Of a DNA stretch of 16,251 bases, positions 14,764-16,251 are shown in pieces. The first letter of the stretch is position 1. Each line of letters begins with the position of its first letter. The stretch is from Pseudomonadota bacterium (GTDB lineage: Bacteria; Pseudomonadota; Gammaproteobacteria; Steroidobacterales; Steroidobacteraceae), in assembly GCA_023391335.1 (NCBI GenBank), contig JAEWBG010000072.1, forward strand, positions 1 to 16,251, given 5' to 3'. The notes beneath the pieces are model-generated. The model did no database searches and was not told the origin of the DNA. It saw nothing but the letters and a program-made list of their open reading frames with translations. Position numbers and translations under genes: made by a program.

Positions 14764-16206
14764 ATGTACGATTTCCGCCGCTTCTACATCGACGGTGCCT
14801 GGGTCAGCCCCGCAGACCGCCGCGAACATCTCGTTATCAATCCCGCGACCGAAGAGCCGAGTGGTCGGATATTGCTCGGCACGGCGGAAGACGCAGACCT
14901 CGCTATCAGAGCCGCTCGCGCAGCATTCGATGGGTTTTCCGAGACGACGCGCGAACAACGCATCGCACTGCTCCAGCGGGTGATCGGCGTATTCAAGCGC
15001 CGCATCGATGACGTCGCGCGCGCGATCTCGAGTGAAATGGGCGCGCCCAAGAGGTTCGCCTTGGACTCACAAGCGGAGAGTGGGCTCGGACATCTAACCG
15101 CGGCACTCGAAGTGCTGAAAACGTTCGAGTTCGAACAACACTTGGGTACGACGTTGTTGCGTCGTGAGCCTGTCGGAGTGTGCGCGCTGATCACGCCCTG
15201 GAATTGGCCGATCAATCAGATCACTTGCAAAGTCGCTCCCGCACTCGCCGCAGGCTGCACGATGGTCTTGAAGCCAAGCGAACTCGCGCCGCTGAGTGCA
15301 CACGTATTCGCAGAGATTCTCCACGAGGCGGGCGTGCCGAAAGGCGTTTTCAACCTCATCGATGGTGATGGACCGACTGTCGGCGAAGCGATGGCTCGGC
15401 ATCCGGAAGTGGATATGGTTTCGTTCACCGGCTCCACGCGCGCCGGTGCAATCGTTGCGAAAGCCGCAGCAGACACAGTGAAACGCGTCTCCCAGGAACT
15501 CGGCGGGAAATCTGCGAACATCATCTTGGAAGACGCCGACTTGAATGCCGCCATCACTAACGGCGTGCGATCGATGATGTCGAACACCGGCCAATCGTGT
15601 AATGCGCCATCGCGAATGCTCGTGCCGGAGAAACTGTACACACAGGCAGTAGAAGTGGCGAAACGCGCGGCTTCAGAACCCGTCGTTGGCGATCCGCAAT
15701 CCGATCGCACGACCATGGGCCCGGTCGCCAACAAGAACCAGTTCGAAAAGATTCAGCGCTTGCTACAGAAAGGAACCGAAGAAGGCGCGGAAGTCGTCGT
15801 CGGCGGTCCTGGCAGACCTGAAGGAATCGCGCGCGGGTATTTCGTGAAGCCAACGATCTTCGCGAATGTGAACAATGAGATGACCATCGCTCGCGAAGAA
15901 ATCTTCGGCCCCGTGTTGGTGATGATTCCGTATCGCACCGAGGAGGAAGCGATCCGCATCGCAAACGACACGGTGTACGGATTGTCGGGTTACGTCTATT
16001 CCGGTGACCTCGAACATGCACGCCGCGTTGCACGCCGATTACGAACCGGCATGGTCCATCTGAATGGCGCATCGACCGACGTGAATGCACCTTTCGGCGG
16101 CTACAAACAGTCCGGCAATGGCCGCGAATGGGGCCGCGCTGGTCTGGAAGAGTTCTTGGAAGTGAAGGCTGTGATGGGATGGGAGGCCGGTAACGGGAAA
16201 CGTTAA
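14764..16206 (+). CDS. NAD(P)-dependent aldehyde dehydrogenase
   Basis: This cytoplasmic enzyme oxidises an aldehyde to the acid with NAD(P). The 480-residue protein is full length for the family. TPWNWP (144-149) supplies the oxyanion Asn147. KPSELAP (170-176) and the VSFTGSTRAG region (219-228) form the cofactor site. QELGGKS (244-250) holds general base Glu245. NTGQSCNAPSR (274-284) holds catalytic Cys279, a variant I associate with CddD-like dehydrogenases. EIFGPVL and NAPFGGYKQSG complete the family signature. I chose the ATG at 14764. The frame stays open upstream to 14659, but that part translates 7-bp repeats. No ribosome binding site is visible. The substrate is unknown. A role in oxidising a sugar-acid semialdehyde is inferred from context only. 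Confidence 0.93.
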   Translation: MYDFRRFYIDGAWVSPADRREHLVINPATEEPSGRILLGTAEDADLAIRAARAAFDGFSETTREQRIALLQRVIGVFKRRIDDVARAISSEMGAPKRFALDSQAESGLGHLTAALEVLKTFEFEQHLGTTLLRREPVGVCALITPWNWPINQITCKVAPALAAGCTMVLKPSELAPLSAHVFAEILHEAGVPKGVFNLIDGDGPTVGEAMARHPEVDMVSFTGSTRAGAIVAKAAADTVKRVSQELGGKSANIILEDADLNAAITNGVRSMMSNTGQSCNAPSRMLVPEKLYTQAVEVAKRAASEPVVGDPQSDRTTMGPVANKNQFEKIQRLLQKGTEEGAEVVVGGPGRPEGIARGYFVKPTIFANVNNEMTIAREEIFGPVLVMIPYRTEEEAIRIANDTVYGLSGYVYSGDLEHARRVARRLRTGMVHLNGASTDVNAPFGGYKQSGNGREWGRAGLEEFLEVKAVMGWEAGNGKR

Positions 16207-16231
16207 ACGGGAATTGTCAGCGAGGGGAGAA

Positions 16232-16251
16232 TTCGGGGTTCGGGGTTCGGG
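16232..16251. repeat. TTCGGGG 7-bp array, cut by the window end
   Basis: TTCGGGG occurs at 16232 and 16239, with TTCGGG at 16246 running off the end of the window. In another register the unit is GGGTTCG, the exact reverse complement of the CGAACCC unit at 14677-14683. The aldehyde dehydrogenase gene is therefore flanked by oppositely oriented arrays of the same kind. The full length of this array is unknown. Confidence 0.6.

Overview
The window looks like part of the chromosome of a pectin-degrading Proteobacterium. A TonB-dependent receptor of the Xanthomonadales/Caulobacterales style, a TRAP uptake system, Sec and Tat signal peptides and moderately high GC point that way. A gammaproteobacterium of the Xanthomonadales/Steroidobacter type is my best guess, not a firm assignment. 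No rRNA, tRNA, phage gene or CRISPR array was seen.

Layout. Positions 210-3851 (minus) hold a tight four-gene operon: an FAH/MhpD-family hydratase-like enzyme followed by the TRAP transporter genes dctP, dctQ and dctM. Divergent from it on the plus strand is a secreted pectate lyase-like beta-helix protein (4043-5365). A gene-poor stretch (5366-5758) holds GTGAG-type inverted arrays, the right end of an IS256-family element, and a CTTTGTG repeat block. Positions 5759-11420 (minus) read, in transcription order, pectate lyase PL1, Tat-exported GH43 enzyme, secreted acetyl-esterase-like hydrolase, Tat-exported type B carboxylesterase. The TonB-dependent receptor (11613-14411, minus) ends in a textbook terminator. 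A 352-bp region with operators and short repeats separates it from a plus-strand aldehyde dehydrogenase (14764-16206).

How the parts fit. The receptor would bring pectic oligosaccharides across the outer membrane. The two lyases would cut polygalacturonate, the GH43 enzyme and esterases would remove side-chain sugars and ester groups, and the TRAP system would carry an acidic product across the inner membrane. The hydratase-like enzyme and aldehyde dehydrogenase may act on carbonyl or acid intermediates. Their substrates cannot be read from sequence.

The most informative regulatory signal is a LacI/GalR-type operator, TGACACCGGT with a partial second half. One copy lies inside a minus-strand promoter spacer between the TRAP operon and the first lyase, and two copies 31 bp apart lie upstream of the receptor. 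No LacI-family gene is in the window. The most unusual structural signal is a set of intergenic arrays with a 7-bp (sometimes 8-bp) period whose base sequence changes from block to block. They are densest in the 130 bp before the aldehyde dehydrogenase.
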